A stretch of 64,000 nt of DNA from Granulosicoccus antarcticus IMCC3135. Its GTDB lineage: Bacteria > Pseudomonadota > Gammaproteobacteria > Granulosicoccales > Granulosicoccaceae. This document shows, piece after piece, positions 1-8,260 of this stretch. The stretch lies in contig NZ_CP018632.1 in the NCBI RefSeq assembly GCF_002215215.1, positions 7,188,501 to 7,252,500 of the forward strand, given 5' to 3'. The notes below the pieces were generated by a model. The model ran no database searches and was not told the origin of the DNA. It saw only the letters and a list, made by a program, of their open reading frames with translations. The position numbers were made by a program, and so were the translations under genes. Numbering within the stretch: the first letter of the stretch is position 1; every line of letters begins with the position of its first letter.

Positions 1-1
1 C

Positions 2-799
2 ATCATGATCGCAGCTCTGTTTTCCGCAACCATGTCCTCGATGGACTCCGGACTAAACCGGAGCGCCGGCATCATGGTGCTGAATTTCTACAACCCTATC
101 TTGAAGAAGGGCAACGCCACCAACAGTGAATTGATGCGGATGAGCAAGATCCTCACCTTCTGCTTTGGCCTTGTCATTGTCTTGGTTGGCTTGTTCATCT
201 CTTCGCTCAAGGAGCTGAGCCTGTTCGACATCATGCTGCAAACGGGCAGCTTGATTCAGATGCCAATACTTATTCCTCTGACGCTTGCCATCGTTATCAA
301 GAGAGTTCCTGACTGGGCTCCCTGGGCAACCGTACTGGTTGGCCTATGTGTCTCTCTGGTGTCGAAGTTCGTACTCACTGCCGATATGATCGGCGGCGTT
401 CTGGGCATTGAATTCAGCTCAAGAGAATCCGCCGATCTACTCTTCATCCTGTCTATGGCGCTGCACCTGATCGTCACCATGGGCTTCTTCTTCTTCACCC
501 GTCGTTTCTACAAGGGACTCACGGAGACCAGAACACGTGAGGTTGAAGCGTTCTTCACTGATATTGAAACTCCCGTTGTTTCCAAGGACCAGAACGCCAC
601 CGTCGCCGATCTGGAACAAAGGAACAAGCTTGGAATTCTGGCAATCCTGTACGGCGCCTGCATATTCCTGTTGTTACTCGTACCGCAACCAGAAGGCACG
701 ACAGGGGCTGTGATGGGCTTTGTTGTCACAGGTGGCATTGTGTTGGGAATCGGCTGTCTGCTCAAACTCTCTGCTCGTGCAAAACCTTCGGCAGGGTAG
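2..799 (+). CDS. Sodium:solute symporter family protein, C-terminal part (partial)
   Basis: The reading frame is already open at base 2, so the gene starts before the window and only about 265 C-terminal residues are seen. The first visible residues contain the SATMSSMDSGLNR stretch, typical of the SSS family segment that follows the sodium-binding helix. About six hydrophobic segments follow (roughly residues 48-67, 81-98, 103-123, 145-164, 209-227 and 233-253). SSS proteins couple sodium entry to uptake of small solutes such as acetate, proline or sugars across the inner membrane; the substrate cannot be read from this fragment. The next gene on the same strand is a cNMP/CBS/DUF294 protein, a partner often found beside acetate-type symporters, so the two may be co-regulated. 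Confidence 0.88.
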   Translation: MMIAALFSATMSSMDSGLNRSAGIMVLNFYNPILKKGNATNSELMRMSKILTFCFGLVIVLVGLFISSLKELSLFDIMLQTGSLIQMPILIPLTLAIVIKRVPDWAPWATVLVGLCVSLVSKFVLTADMIGGVLGIEFSSRESADLLFILSMALHLIVTMGFFFFTRRFYKGLTETRTREVEAFFTDIETPVVSKDQNATVADLEQRNKLGILAILYGACIFLLLLVPQPEGTTGAVMGFVVTGGIVLGIGCLLKLSARAKPSAG

Positions 800-856
800 C
801 AACTCCCAGTAAACAGATTCCACTGCCCCTGACTGATGGTAACGATTGACGAGGTT

Positions 857-892
857 CCGGCTGACACTGTAGAACAACACGGTGTCGGTCGG
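857..892 (+). other. Intergenic hairpin between symporter and DUF294 gene
   Basis: The arms CCGGCTGACAC and GTGTCGGTCGG pair over 11 positions with two G-U pairs, enclosing a 14-base loop. No T run follows directly, so a function in mRNA stabilisation or partial attenuation is more likely than strong termination. This is seen in the sequence; the function is inference. Confidence 0.4.
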
Positions 893-936
893 ACTCTGAT
901 CACGCTTCTTTTTAAAAAAAAGGAAATCCCAGAACC

Positions 937-2817
937 TTGAACGAACCCATGCAACTGAGTACCTTCCACCGGTTGCAGCATGTCACGCCGTTCGACAACC
1001 TGCCCGACGCCTCGCTGACAGAACTTTGCAGCAGCGCAATACTGCACTCAATAGCGGCTGGCGACAGAATCATCGAAGGCGACACGATGAACCCTGCATA
1101 CCCGGTGTTTATCATCTTGTCGGGCCGTGTTCGACTAGTCGAGTCAGAGCAGCAGATGACCGTCAGGCATCTTCGAGCCAACGAAGTGTTTGGCCACTTT
1201 GCAATGCTCAGAAAACTCCCGCCCCCCTATCGCGCTGAAATCTCCCGCGCCGCCGTGATACTGGAGATCAAACATACAGCTCTGCTGACTTTATTTGCCA
1301 GGCATCCAGTCTTTGCTGCCTGGTTCCAGGCGGATTTGCGCCGGTTCGAACGCGAGCTTGGCGCATTCGATGACGTTGCAGGTAGTCGCTTTCTATTTGG
1401 CCAGCGCCTGGTCGAGCTGGCAAACGGCCCGGTTATGGTTTGCAGCCCTACCCTGCCAATCCGCGATGTGGCCAGATTGATGGCGAAACATGACAGTGAC
1501 TGTGTTGTCATCAATTCGGATCAGGGGCCGGTGGGACTGGTTTCCGACAGTGACCTGCGCACTCAGGTCGTAGCAGCCGGGCTGTCATCGGAACTACCGG
1601 TTTCAACCATTATGAAGCCAGATCCATTGACGATACGGGCACGCGCATCGGTGTTCGACGGCATGATGGCCATGGAGGATCGGAACTGGCGACATCTGGT
1701 ATTGCTGGACGATAACGGCGCGCTTCAAGGTGTGGTCAGCGATACCGATCTGGCCCGTGTGCTGCTGAACAGTCCGACAGCTCTGCGTCGACGTGTTGAG
1801 CAAGCGGACAACGGCCAGGAATTGCGCAAGCTGCGCAGTGCGGCAGATCAGATGATAGTGACTCTCTATCGTCGAGGCGTACGTGCCGAGGACTTGCTCC
1901 AGATCAACACCCGCTTCAATGACGCCATGACAGTGAGAATACTGGACATTGTCAGTGCTCAACTGGATGCGCCGCCCTCAGGATTAACCTGGTGCTGGCT
2001 GTCGCTGGGCTCCGAGGGTCGAGGTGAAATGGGGCTGCGCACTGATCAGGACAACGCCATCATTTATGACTCAGACGCGCCAGAGCAGGCCAATACCTGG
2101 CTTGCACGCCTGGCAGAGGCCGCCAACGACATGCTGGATGTTGCAGGCATTGCACGCTGCGAAGCTGGCATCATGGCGAGCAATTCTGCGATGCGACACG
2201 ATCTGAATGGCTGGAGTCACATCATCAAGGAGTGGATGTCAGATACCGATGAGAGCCACCTGCTGTGGATAAGTGCACTGACTGATTGCCGCCCCATCTA
2301 TGGTGATGGCAAACTGTGTGGAGACCTCAGAACAGAAATTGTACGGATTGTCTCTGAGCGACGCCATTTTCTGCCGATGCTGGCCCGTGAAGCACTTGAA
2401 CCCGGTTTGCCCGTCAGACACTTTCCCAGCCCACGTCTAAAGGGCTTCAAGGCGGACGAGGGAATGGCATTGAACCTCAAACTTCACGGTACACACCTGG
2501 TAACTCATGCCGCTCGCCTGTTCTGCCTGGACGGCGGCTGGCTGGAGCAGACCGGCACCGGAGAGCGTCTTGCCTGGTTACTTGAGCACGACCCCAAGCT
2601 ACACGATACCGCCCGGGAGGCGATGGTTGCCTATGGTTTATTTGCCGACTTGCGCCTGAGCTGGCATGTGGATCAGACAAGCCGAGGCGAGGAGCTCAGT
2701 GATGTCATGCCATTAGTGAAGGTTGGCGAGACACGCAAACGGCTATTGATGGGTGCCTACCAGACCGTTGAGGAAATACGGCAACGCATCAGAACTCAGT
2801 TCAGCACCCGTTCCTGA
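937..2817 (+). CDS. cNMP-binding / CBS-pair / DUF294 nucleotidyltransferase-like protein
   Basis: The 626-residue protein has four parts in order. These are an N-terminal cyclic-nucleotide-binding-like beta barrel (about 10-130), a pair of CBS domains (about 155-275), a GlnD-like nucleotidyltransferase domain DUF294 (about 300-440) and its C-terminal helical DUF294_C domain. The nucleotidyltransferase signature is visible as GSEGRGE near residue 358, followed by TDQDN near 369. Proteins of this architecture are thought to be signal-transduction regulators that bind nucleotides, but the modified target is unknown. The TTG at 937 is taken as start because AAGGAA at 920-925 lies 11 bases upstream; the first ATG is at 949, 23 bases from that site. 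The gene follows an SSS symporter on the same strand, so control of solute uptake is a reasonable inference. Confidence 0.85.
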   Translation: MNEPMQLSTFHRLQHVTPFDNLPDASLTELCSSAILHSIAAGDRIIEGDTMNPAYPVFIILSGRVRLVESEQQMTVRHLRANEVFGHFAMLRKLPPPYRAEISRAAVILEIKHTALLTLFARHPVFAAWFQADLRRFERELGAFDDVAGSRFLFGQRLVELANGPVMVCSPTLPIRDVARLMAKHDSDCVVINSDQGPVGLVSDSDLRTQVVAAGLSSELPVSTIMKPDPLTIRARASVFDGMMAMEDRNWRHLVLLDDNGALQGVVSDTDLARVLLNSPTALRRRVEQADNGQELRKLRSAADQMIVTLYRRGVRAEDLLQINTRFNDAMTVRILDIVSAQLDAPPSGLTWCWLSLGSEGRGEMGLRTDQDNAIIYDSDAPEQANTWLARLAEAANDMLDVAGIARCEAGIMASNSAMRHDLNGWSHIIKEWMSDTDESHLLWISALTDCRPIYGDGKLCGDLRTEIVRIVSERRHFLPMLAREALEPGLPVRHFPSPRLKGFKADEGMALNLKLHGTHLVTHAARLFCLDGGWLEQTGTGERLAWLLEHDPKLHDTAREAMVAYGLFADLRLSWHVDQTSRGEELSDVMPLVKVGETRKRLLMGAYQTVEEIRQRIRTQFSTRS

Positions 2818-2910
2818 CGAAAACTACAGCTGCAGTTCAGCACGCTTGTTGCAAGCTATACTCATGGTCATTACTTTGAGCCTCCGGCCTGCCAGAAGGG
2901 GTAAACCTGT

Positions 2911-4188
2911 TTGCAATATCCTGAGCTCATAACGCTCGATGACTACGAGCGACCCGCCGGACCAACGGTAAATCAACTGGAAGACTGGTTTCAATCAGTA
3001 CGCAAAAAGTTTGTGGATCGAGATTCGGAAGTTACCGTCACCGACGATCAGCTTTCAAAGGCGAGCATTGAGAGCATCCGCTCATTCACCACTGAACCTG
3101 ATTGTGCTTTCGTATTCCAGGCACTTGACCAGGCCTACACACAATGGATGGACACGGGATCGCTTGACGACCCGTTACGGTTATTAGTGTTTCCGCCATG
3201 TGAGCGTTCAAACCGTGTCGCTAAATGGGCTGAACGTAACCACATCGAGGTACTTGACGCTCCTGATCGCTCCGAGCTGCTATCAATGGATATGCCAGAG
3301 GTTGTAATACCGATTGGAGATGGTCCACTCGTCATTCCGAATCTTGAAAAATGGTTTATCCGTCATCGACGTGGCTTACGACATATCCGCGCCTTGTTAT
3401 CTGCTTTACAGAATAGCTCGCGCCTCTGCCTGGTCTCCTGCAGCAGCTGGTCATGGATTTATCTGAAGAAATCGGTTAACGCTGATCTGGTGTTACCGGC
3501 CCCACAATCCCTGGCACCGCTTGATGCTGAATTTCTGGGTAACTGGCTACTCGACCTGCTATCTGACGACTCAGATCAGCCAGTTGTATTTCGTGACTAC
3601 AAAGACGGCAAGAAAATACTGATTCGTGAAAAGGACGGCACAATGTCCGATAATTTTCTACAACAACTTGCCGACGATAGCAGTGGCATTCCCTGGATAG
3701 CCTGGCAGCTCTGGCGCCGAAGCCTGCGTACAGAAGCAAAAATCGAAGACGAAGATGAAGACGAAAAAGCGGACAAGCCCAAGGACAGCAAGGACAGCAA
3801 GGACAGCAAGGACAGCAAGGACAGCAAGGACAGCAAGGACAGCAAGGACAGCAAGGACAGCAAGGACAGCAAGGATAGCGAACAACAATCACGCCCCGAC
3901 GATAAAGAGACGGTTTTCTGGGTAGTTCGAAGTCGACAGCCGACACTGCCCCGTGAGCATGAGCGTGCAGCCTGCCTGCTTTTACAGGCTTTGCTGATTC
4001 ATGGTTCACTACCTGAAAAAATGCTCTCGGCGATATTACCCTCCATAGGAGAGTCCAATCTGATAGTTGCCATGATTCGCTCAGGCTTTGTTGAACGGCA
4101 TAACGATGAAGTACGCTGTATGGCAGCAGCCTACCCGACTATCTGGACGTCGCTGGAGAATTCCGGCATGACGATGGCGCCCTTCTGA
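2911..4188 (+). CDS. Hypothetical protein with Lys-Asp-Ser minisatellite linker
   Basis: I do not recognise a named family. The 425-residue protein is soluble, with no signal peptide or membrane segment. Its N-terminal 270 residues include a region about residues 130-175 that looks like part of an alpha/beta domain (PEVVIPIGDG, then CLVSCSSWSW). A highly charged linker follows, with an acidic stretch near 278-290 and eleven KDS triplets at 291-323. The C-terminal 90 residues look helical and could be a winged-helix module. The TTG start at 2911 has AGAAGGGG at 2894-2901 upstream. The gene is 29 bp before an MscS channel and probably co-transcribed with it, so a role in envelope or osmotic stress is possible but unproven. 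Confidence 0.7.
   Translation: MQYPELITLDDYERPAGPTVNQLEDWFQSVRKKFVDRDSEVTVTDDQLSKASIESIRSFTTEPDCAFVFQALDQAYTQWMDTGSLDDPLRLLVFPPCERSNRVAKWAERNHIEVLDAPDRSELLSMDMPEVVIPIGDGPLVIPNLEKWFIRHRRGLRHIRALLSALQNSSRLCLVSCSSWSWIYLKKSVNADLVLPAPQSLAPLDAEFLGNWLLDLLSDDSDQPVVFRDYKDGKKILIREKDGTMSDNFLQQLADDSSGIPWIAWQLWRRSLRTEAKIEDEDEDEKADKPKDSKDSKDSKDSKDSKDSKDSKDSKDSKDSKDSEQQSRPDDKETVFWVVRSRQPTLPREHERAACLLLQALLIHGSLPEKMLSAILPSIGESNLIVAMIRSGFVERHNDEVRCMAAAYPTIWTSLENSGMTMAPF
3781..3879 (+). repeat. 9-bp tandem repeat AAGGACAGC, 10 perfect copies plus one variant
   Basis: Ten identical 9-bp units run from 3781 to 3870 and an eleventh with one change (AAGGATAGC) ends at 3879. Each unit encodes Lys-Asp-Ser, so gain or loss of a unit keeps the host gene in frame. 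Perfect identity between units, including third codon positions, points to recent slippage expansion. Confidence 0.97.
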
Positions 4189-4217
4189 ATGATTGTCAGC
4201 AACTCATTGAGTAACAC

Positions 4218-5048
4218 ATGCCTGAATTGAATACAGGAGATATCAAAGCCTCCAAACTGATCAACGACCTTGGTGATATCAGCTTCACGCAGATCGCACT
4301 GATCATATTCTCAGTGTGGCTGCTGATCTTCTTGTCGCGCCAGTTATTGCCGATCCTGGCAAAACACGGACCCAGTAAACTAAGGTTGTATTTCCTGGCG
4401 GCGGTCCCTTTCATTCGCCTGTGCCTGTTGGCAGTTGCGGTACTGATGATAATTCCCATCATCTTCAATATCACGCTCCAGAATTTTCTGGTCATCGCTG
4501 GCGCCGTCAGTGTCGCCATCGGCTTTGCATTCAAGGACCTTGCCAGCAGTCTGATTGCAGGCGTGGTTGCGATATTCGAACGCACCTATCGCCCCGGTGA
4601 CTGGGTAAGAATCGAGGATGACTACGGTGAAGTACAAGAGGTTGGTTTACGCGCCATCACCCTGCGCACACCCGATGATGACATCGTGACCATCGCGCAC
4701 GACCGCATCTGGAGCAACAACATCAGTAACTCCAATGATGGCCAGCAGACCTTGATGTGTGTCGCAGATTTCTATCTTGATGCAAATCATGACGCAGCTG
4801 CGATGCGCGTTGTTCTACACGACATTGCGTTAACCAGTGCTTTTCTGGATTACTCAAAACCGGTACTCGTCATACTGGCAGAAGTACCTTGGGGTTCACA
4901 TTACAAGCTCAAGGCTTACCCGTTTGACATGCGCGATCAATTTGAATTCATCAGCGATATGACTGTAAGGGGCAAACTTGGCATACGAGAAGCGGGCGCC
5001 AAAGAGGTACAGGCACCAGCAATGATTCAGGCAGCTGCACAGGGTTAG
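4218..5048 (+). CDS. MscS family mechanosensitive ion channel (first of two)
   Basis: The 276-residue protein is close to the length of E. coli MscS (286). It has hydrophobic helices at roughly 22-45 and 55-78. These are followed by the pore-lining TM3 with its glycine/alanine pattern (AGAVSVAIGFAFKDLASSLIAG) and the beta domain starting with FERTYRPGDWVRI. MscS channels open under membrane tension and release solutes during osmotic downshock. The soluble C-terminal domain is present but shows little sequence similarity to the second MscS at 5627. The start at ATG 4218 has only a weak GAGTAA site. It lies 29 bp after the KDS-repeat protein and is followed by a copy of the AGGGNTCGTGAAAYA repeat at its stop codon. 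Confidence 0.88.
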   Translation: MPELNTGDIKASKLINDLGDISFTQIALIIFSVWLLIFLSRQLLPILAKHGPSKLRLYFLAAVPFIRLCLLAVAVLMIIPIIFNITLQNFLVIAGAVSVAIGFAFKDLASSLIAGVVAIFERTYRPGDWVRIEDDYGEVQEVGLRAITLRTPDDDIVTIAHDRIWSNNISNSNDGQQTLMCVADFYLDANHDAAAMRVVLHDIALTSAFLDYSKPVLVILAEVPWGSHYKLKAYPFDMRDQFEFISDMTVRGKLGIREAGAKEVQAPAMIQAAAQG

Positions 5049-5067
5049 GGATTGTTTCACGATCCCT
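5047..5067 (-). repeat. Gene-end repeat copy 1 (AGGGATCGTGAAACAATCCCT)-type hairpin
   Basis: On the minus strand the sequence begins AGGGATCGTGAAACA and ends in ATCCCT. The outer arms AGGGAT and ATCCCT form a six-base stem around a nine-base loop. It overlaps the TAG stop codon (5046-5048) of the first MscS gene. The same core is found at 6573, 19150 and 47066. A transcript-end or REP-like function is inference. Confidence 0.7.
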
Positions 5068-5114
5068 TAGCACAGAAACACAGACTACTTCACTCACTAT
5101 ATTTTTCAATAGTC

Positions 5115-5142
5115 GTGATAACAGACGTTGAAGTTGTATATT
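5115..5142 (+). promoter_or_regulatory. Possible sigma-70 promoter for the host-attachment gene
   Basis: GTGATA at 5115-5120 and TATATT at 5137-5142 are spaced by 16 bp. The -10 box matches TATAAT at five of six positions and the -35 box matches at four of six. It sits 35 bp before the ATG at 5177, in the 128-bp gap after the first MscS gene. Only sequence resemblance supports it. Confidence 0.3.
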
Positions 5143-5176
5143 TTCCTTGTCTGAATTAAAAGGAAACTAACGCTGT

Positions 5177-5578
5177 ATGACTATGAAATATCCCCAGAAT
5201 TGCCTGATTGTCGTTGCTGATGGAACACAAGCTCAGTTGTATCGCAATACAGCCAGCGACGGTTCACTGGAATTGAAAAAAGATAGCGAGCTTGAGCCTG
5301 TATCACTGGATGATGATGGTCCCTCCGGCAGTCGTCCGGTTGAATCGTCACAACAAGAGACTGACGAGGCAACGTTTGCGAAACAGTTAGCACACCATCT
5401 GAACCGGGCCGCAGGGAAAAAACAATTCAACAGCCTTGTGTTGGTTGCTGATCCGCAAACCCTCGGGCAGATTCGTCCTATCCTCGACAAAGCCGTTAAC
5501 GAGCTCATGCACAGCGAGCACGCTAAGACATTGACTACGGCCAGTGAGTCAGACATTGTGCGTTCATTAATGAGTTGA
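5177..5578 (+). CDS. Host attachment protein family (AtsE-like, eRF1-type fold)
   Basis: The 133-residue protein has the N-terminal pattern of the Host_attach family: a hydrophobic strand (CLIVVADGTQAQLYR) followed by a polar stretch and the later conserved block NSLVLVADPQTLGQIR. The family is named after an Agrobacterium protein needed for attachment to plant cells and is related to archaeal/bacterial eRF1-like domains; its biochemical role is not established. The start ATG at 5177 is 11 bases after AAAGGAAA; a second ATG at 5183 is also possible. There is no signal peptide, so it is cytoplasmic. It lies between two MscS channels, 48 bp before the second, suggesting a shared stress regulon. 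Confidence 0.8.
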   Translation: MTMKYPQNCLIVVADGTQAQLYRNTASDGSLELKKDSELEPVSLDDDGPSGSRPVESSQQETDEATFAKQLAHHLNRAAGKKQFNSLVLVADPQTLGQIRPILDKAVNELMHSEHAKTLTTASESDIVRSLMS

Positions 5579-5626
5579 TTAGCGTTGCCCATTAAATCCA
5601 TTCCCTTAAAAAAGCACTGAGACACC

Positions 5627-6583
5627 ATGGAAGAAATTGACGCCGACACAGGCAATATCTTCGAAAAACTGGATGCCTGGTTGGACGGGTTTCTTCGACT
5701 GCTTCCAAATATTGGTGTCGCCTTGGTGGTATTAGTGCTGGCCATTGTTCTGGCTCATCTACTGGCCAAACTGACCCATAACCGTGCTGTCGCACGAGAT
5801 CGGCAAAGCCTGGGGGAGGTGGCAAGTGCACTGATAAAATGGGGCATCATTCTGCTGGGTATCATGTTCGCAGTTTCGATCGTAGCCCCATCGATCAAAC
5901 CGGCCGATATTCTGGCAGGTCTGGGTGTGGGCTCCGTGGCTATCGGCTTCGCCTTCAAGGATATTCTTCAGAACATGCTGGCAGGCATACTGATCCTGCT
6001 GCGGCAGCCTTTTGAAGTAGGCGATCAAATCGTGTCAGGTGGGCACGAGGGCACCGTGGAGAAAATAGAAACACGGGCAACTTTCCTGAAAACCTATGAT
6101 GGAACCCGCGTTGTTATTCCCAACTCCGATATTTATACCAACTCGGTTGTCGTCAAGACGGCATTTGACTCCATTCGCTCTGAATACGACATTGGCGTAG
6201 GTTGCAATGATAGCTGGGATGATGCCAAGCGATTGATTCTGGAAGCCGCCTCTGGCTGCGAAGGTGTTCTGGCAGATCCGGCACCCGAGGTCATTCCTGT
6301 GGCGCTTGCCGATTTTTCCAACAATATCCGATTACGCTGGTGGACTAAATCCGATCGCTCATCGGTCATACATACGTTTGGCCGAGTCATTGAAGCTGTG
6401 TATATCAACCTGGATAAAAACGGCATTGACATGCCTTATCCCACTAGTGTGATGTTATGGCACGACCAGACTGAAGAGACTGATGGTGATCGCAAACGTC
6501 AGCGCGAAGGCTGGCCGGCAGGTCAGGCAGACGTGCCCAAGGCGGCGCGAATTTCAGGAGCAAACAGCTCTGAGGGGTCGTGA
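5627..6583 (+). CDS. MscS family mechanosensitive ion channel (second of two)
   Basis: The 318-residue protein has an N-terminal membrane helix (about 25-45), a second near 70-92 and a pore helix with the MscS pattern ILAGLGVGSVAIGFAFKD at about 95-115. The beta domain follows (FEVGDQIVSGGHEGTVEKI, then VVIPNSDIYTNSV), which is the canonical MscS middle domain. A hydrophilic tail of about 30 residues, rich in Arg/Lys/Gln, extends beyond the usual C-terminus. The product should be a tension-gated channel of the inner membrane. It is the last gene of the 2911-6583 block. Its TGA stop lies inside the gene-end repeat at 6573-6593. Confidence 0.9.
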   Translation: MEEIDADTGNIFEKLDAWLDGFLRLLPNIGVALVVLVLAIVLAHLLAKLTHNRAVARDRQSLGEVASALIKWGIILLGIMFAVSIVAPSIKPADILAGLGVGSVAIGFAFKDILQNMLAGILILLRQPFEVGDQIVSGGHEGTVEKIETRATFLKTYDGTRVVIPNSDIYTNSVVVKTAFDSIRSEYDIGVGCNDSWDDAKRLILEAASGCEGVLADPAPEVIPVALADFSNNIRLRWWTKSDRSSVIHTFGRVIEAVYINLDKNGIDMPYPTSVMLWHDQTEETDGDRKRQREGWPAGQADVPKAARISGANSSEGS

Positions 6584-6593
6584 AACAATCCCT
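6573..6593 (+). repeat. Gene-end repeat copy 2, carries the stop codon of the second MscS gene
   Basis: The core AGGGGTCGTGAAACA is followed by ATCCCT. AGGGGT and ATCCCT pair with one G-U pair around a nine-base loop. The TGA in TCGTGAAA is the stop codon of the MscS gene. It is the opposite orientation of the copy at 5047. Confidence 0.7.
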
Positions 6594-6698
6594 TAGTCAT
6601 CTAGCCCATCGCTCCGTATCTCAATAAATAATCGCACATTCAGCACCAATCGCTGTTCATCAGCAGGTTTTTGCATCCGTCAATTTTTCAACAGCGTA

Positions 6699-6725
6699 TT
6701 GACACTTGGCCAACAGGCTTACTCT
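6699..6725 (+). promoter_or_regulatory. Possible promoter upstream of the pao-type operon
   Basis: A perfect -35 hexamer TTGACA lies at 6699-6704. The best -10 candidate (TACTCT at 6720-6725) is poor and spaced by only 15 bp, so an activator-dependent promoter or a chance match are both possible. The operon's first ATG is at 6759. Confidence 0.25.
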
Positions 6726-6758
6726 GAAAGGCTAATCCCAGCTGTCTGAAAAATCACC

Positions 6759-7268
6759 ATGCAAACACTGAACCTTCGGGTCAATGGCGAAATGCACGAA
6801 TTGTCAGTTGATGTGCGTACAACCTTACTGGATGCACTGCGCCAACATCTGCACCTGAATGGCACCAAGAAAGGCTGTGATCACGGACAGTGTGGTGCTT
6901 GTACTATTTTGCTCAATGGCAAGCGTGTCAATAGTTGCCTGACACTGGCGGTGATGCACGATGGTGACGAGATCACGACCATAGAAGGCTTGGGTAGCTC
7001 TGACAGCCTCTCTGCGATGCAACAAGCTTTTGTCAAACACGATGGCTTTCAGTGCGGTTATTGCACCCCAGGCCAGATCTGTTCAGCAACAGCCATGCTG
7101 GATGAGATAAAGGATGGATGGCCCAGTTATGTCTCTGCGTCCTTGACCGATACACCTGAACTTTGCTCGGAAGAAATTTCAGAAAGAATGAGTGGCAATC
7201 TGTGTCGATGCTCTGCCTACCCGAATATTGTCAACGCCATTGCCGAAGTGGGTGCTGACAAATCATGA
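6759..7268 (+). CDS. paoA: Molybdenum hydroxylase, 2Fe-2S subunit (PaoA/YagT-like, no Tat signal)
   Basis: The 169-residue protein is the small electron-transfer subunit of a xanthine dehydrogenase family enzyme. Plant-type ferredoxin cysteines are at C40, C45, C48 and C60, and the second helical cluster uses C99, C102, C149 and C151. The segments [15 protein letters not shown] and [14 protein letters not shown] closely match what I recall of E. coli PaoA (periplasmic aldehyde oxidase). E. coli PaoA has an N-terminal twin-arginine leader of about 50 residues, whereas this protein begins directly with the ferredoxin domain, so a cytoplasmic location is inferred. Its stop overlaps the next gene by 4 bp (ATGA), and three subunit genes form an operon. 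Confidence 0.9.
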   Translation: MQTLNLRVNGEMHELSVDVRTTLLDALRQHLHLNGTKKGCDHGQCGACTILLNGKRVNSCLTLAVMHDGDEITTIEGLGSSDSLSAMQQAFVKHDGFQCGYCTPGQICSATAMLDEIKDGWPSYVSASLTDTPELCSEEISERMSGNLCRCSAYPNIVNAIAEVGADKS

Positions 7269-8260
7269 GAAGCTTTGATTACGAACGCGCCACGACCGTT
7301 GAGCAGGCGACCTCACTGGCAAGCGGACAGCATTCCATGTTCATTGCCGGTGGAACTAATCTGCTTGATCTGATGAAACTTGAAGTGCTGACGCCGCATG
7401 TGCTGGTTGACATCAACCGCCTGGACTTACACACCATTGAAAGAAACGATGAGGGTGGCTTGCGAATAGGAGCGCTGGTTGCCAACAGCGTACTCGCAGC
7501 CGATGCCCAGATACGACAACACTACGCCGTACTGTCACGCGCCCTGTTATCGGGTGCATCACCTCAGTTACGCAACAAGGCGACCACAGGCGGCAATCTG
7601 TTACAGCGAACTCGTTGCTACTATTTTTACGACACAGCTTCTTCATGCAACAAACGCAATCCTGGCAGCGGCTGCAGCGCCCTGCAAGGACGCAACCGAC
7701 TTCACGCGATTGTGGGTGCCAGTGAACACTGCATCGCCACTCACCCCAGTGATATGGCGGTGGCCATGCAGGTACTGCGTGCAACTGTTGAGATCGAACA
7801 ACCCGATGGTGATCTTCGCCATGTGCCACTGCAAGACTTCTACTGCTTGCCTGAAACAACGCCACAGTGCGAGAACCAACTTGAGCCCGGAGAACTGATC
7901 ACTGCCGTACATTTACCTGCACCCGTAGAAAAAAGCTATCAGGCCTATCGCAAGGTGCGTGACCGGGCCTCCTACGCTTTTGCCCTGGTATCGGTTGCTG
8001 CCGTCACACAGATACGCAATGGCAGGTTCTCCCACGTGGGTTTGAGCTTTGGCGGTATTGCCCCAAAACCCTGGCGCAATCTTGAGGTTGAAGAGATGTT
8101 GCTTGACGAGGCTCCATCAGAGGCATTATTTGAGCAAGCTGCTGACTGCCTGCTGCGCGATGCCAGCGGCCACGGTGACAATGATTTCAAGATACCGTTG
8201 ACAAAACGCACGCTGATCGCTGTGCTCAATGATGCTGCACGTGCTGGAGATATCGAATGA
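7265..8260 (+). CDS. paoB: Molybdenum hydroxylase, FAD subunit with extra 4Fe-4S loop (PaoB/YagS-like)
   Basis: The 331-residue protein has the FAD-binding domain of the CO dehydrogenase/xanthine dehydrogenase medium subunit ([13 protein letters not shown] near 26-38, [12 protein letters not shown] near 107-118). It carries an insertion with C118, C128, C137 and C156 (motifs YDTASSCNK and GSGCSAL). In E. coli PaoB an insertion of this type binds an additional 4Fe-4S cluster. FAD passes electrons from the 2Fe-2S clusters to an acceptor. The gene overlaps both neighbours by 4 bp, which suggests translational coupling and one stoichiometric complex. Confidence 0.9.
   Translation: MRSFDYERATTVEQATSLASGQHSMFIAGGTNLLDLMKLEVLTPHVLVDINRLDLHTIERNDEGGLRIGALVANSVLAADAQIRQHYAVLSRALLSGASPQLRNKATTGGNLLQRTRCYYFYDTASSCNKRNPGSGCSALQGRNRLHAIVGASEHCIATHPSDMAVAMQVLRATVEIEQPDGDLRHVPLQDFYCLPETTPQCENQLEPGELITAVHLPAPVEKSYQAYRKVRDRASYAFALVSVAAVTQIRNGRFSHVGLSFGGIAPKPWRNLEVEEMLLDEAPSEALFEQAADCLLRDASGHGDNDFKIPLTKRTLIAVLNDAARAGDIE

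Noticed and set aside
3476-4009. A 177-codon minus-strand reading frame rich in Cys and Pro
   Set aside because: It is the antisense of the KDS repeat and its neighbours; the CCPC repeats arise only because the 9-bp unit has no stop in any frame.
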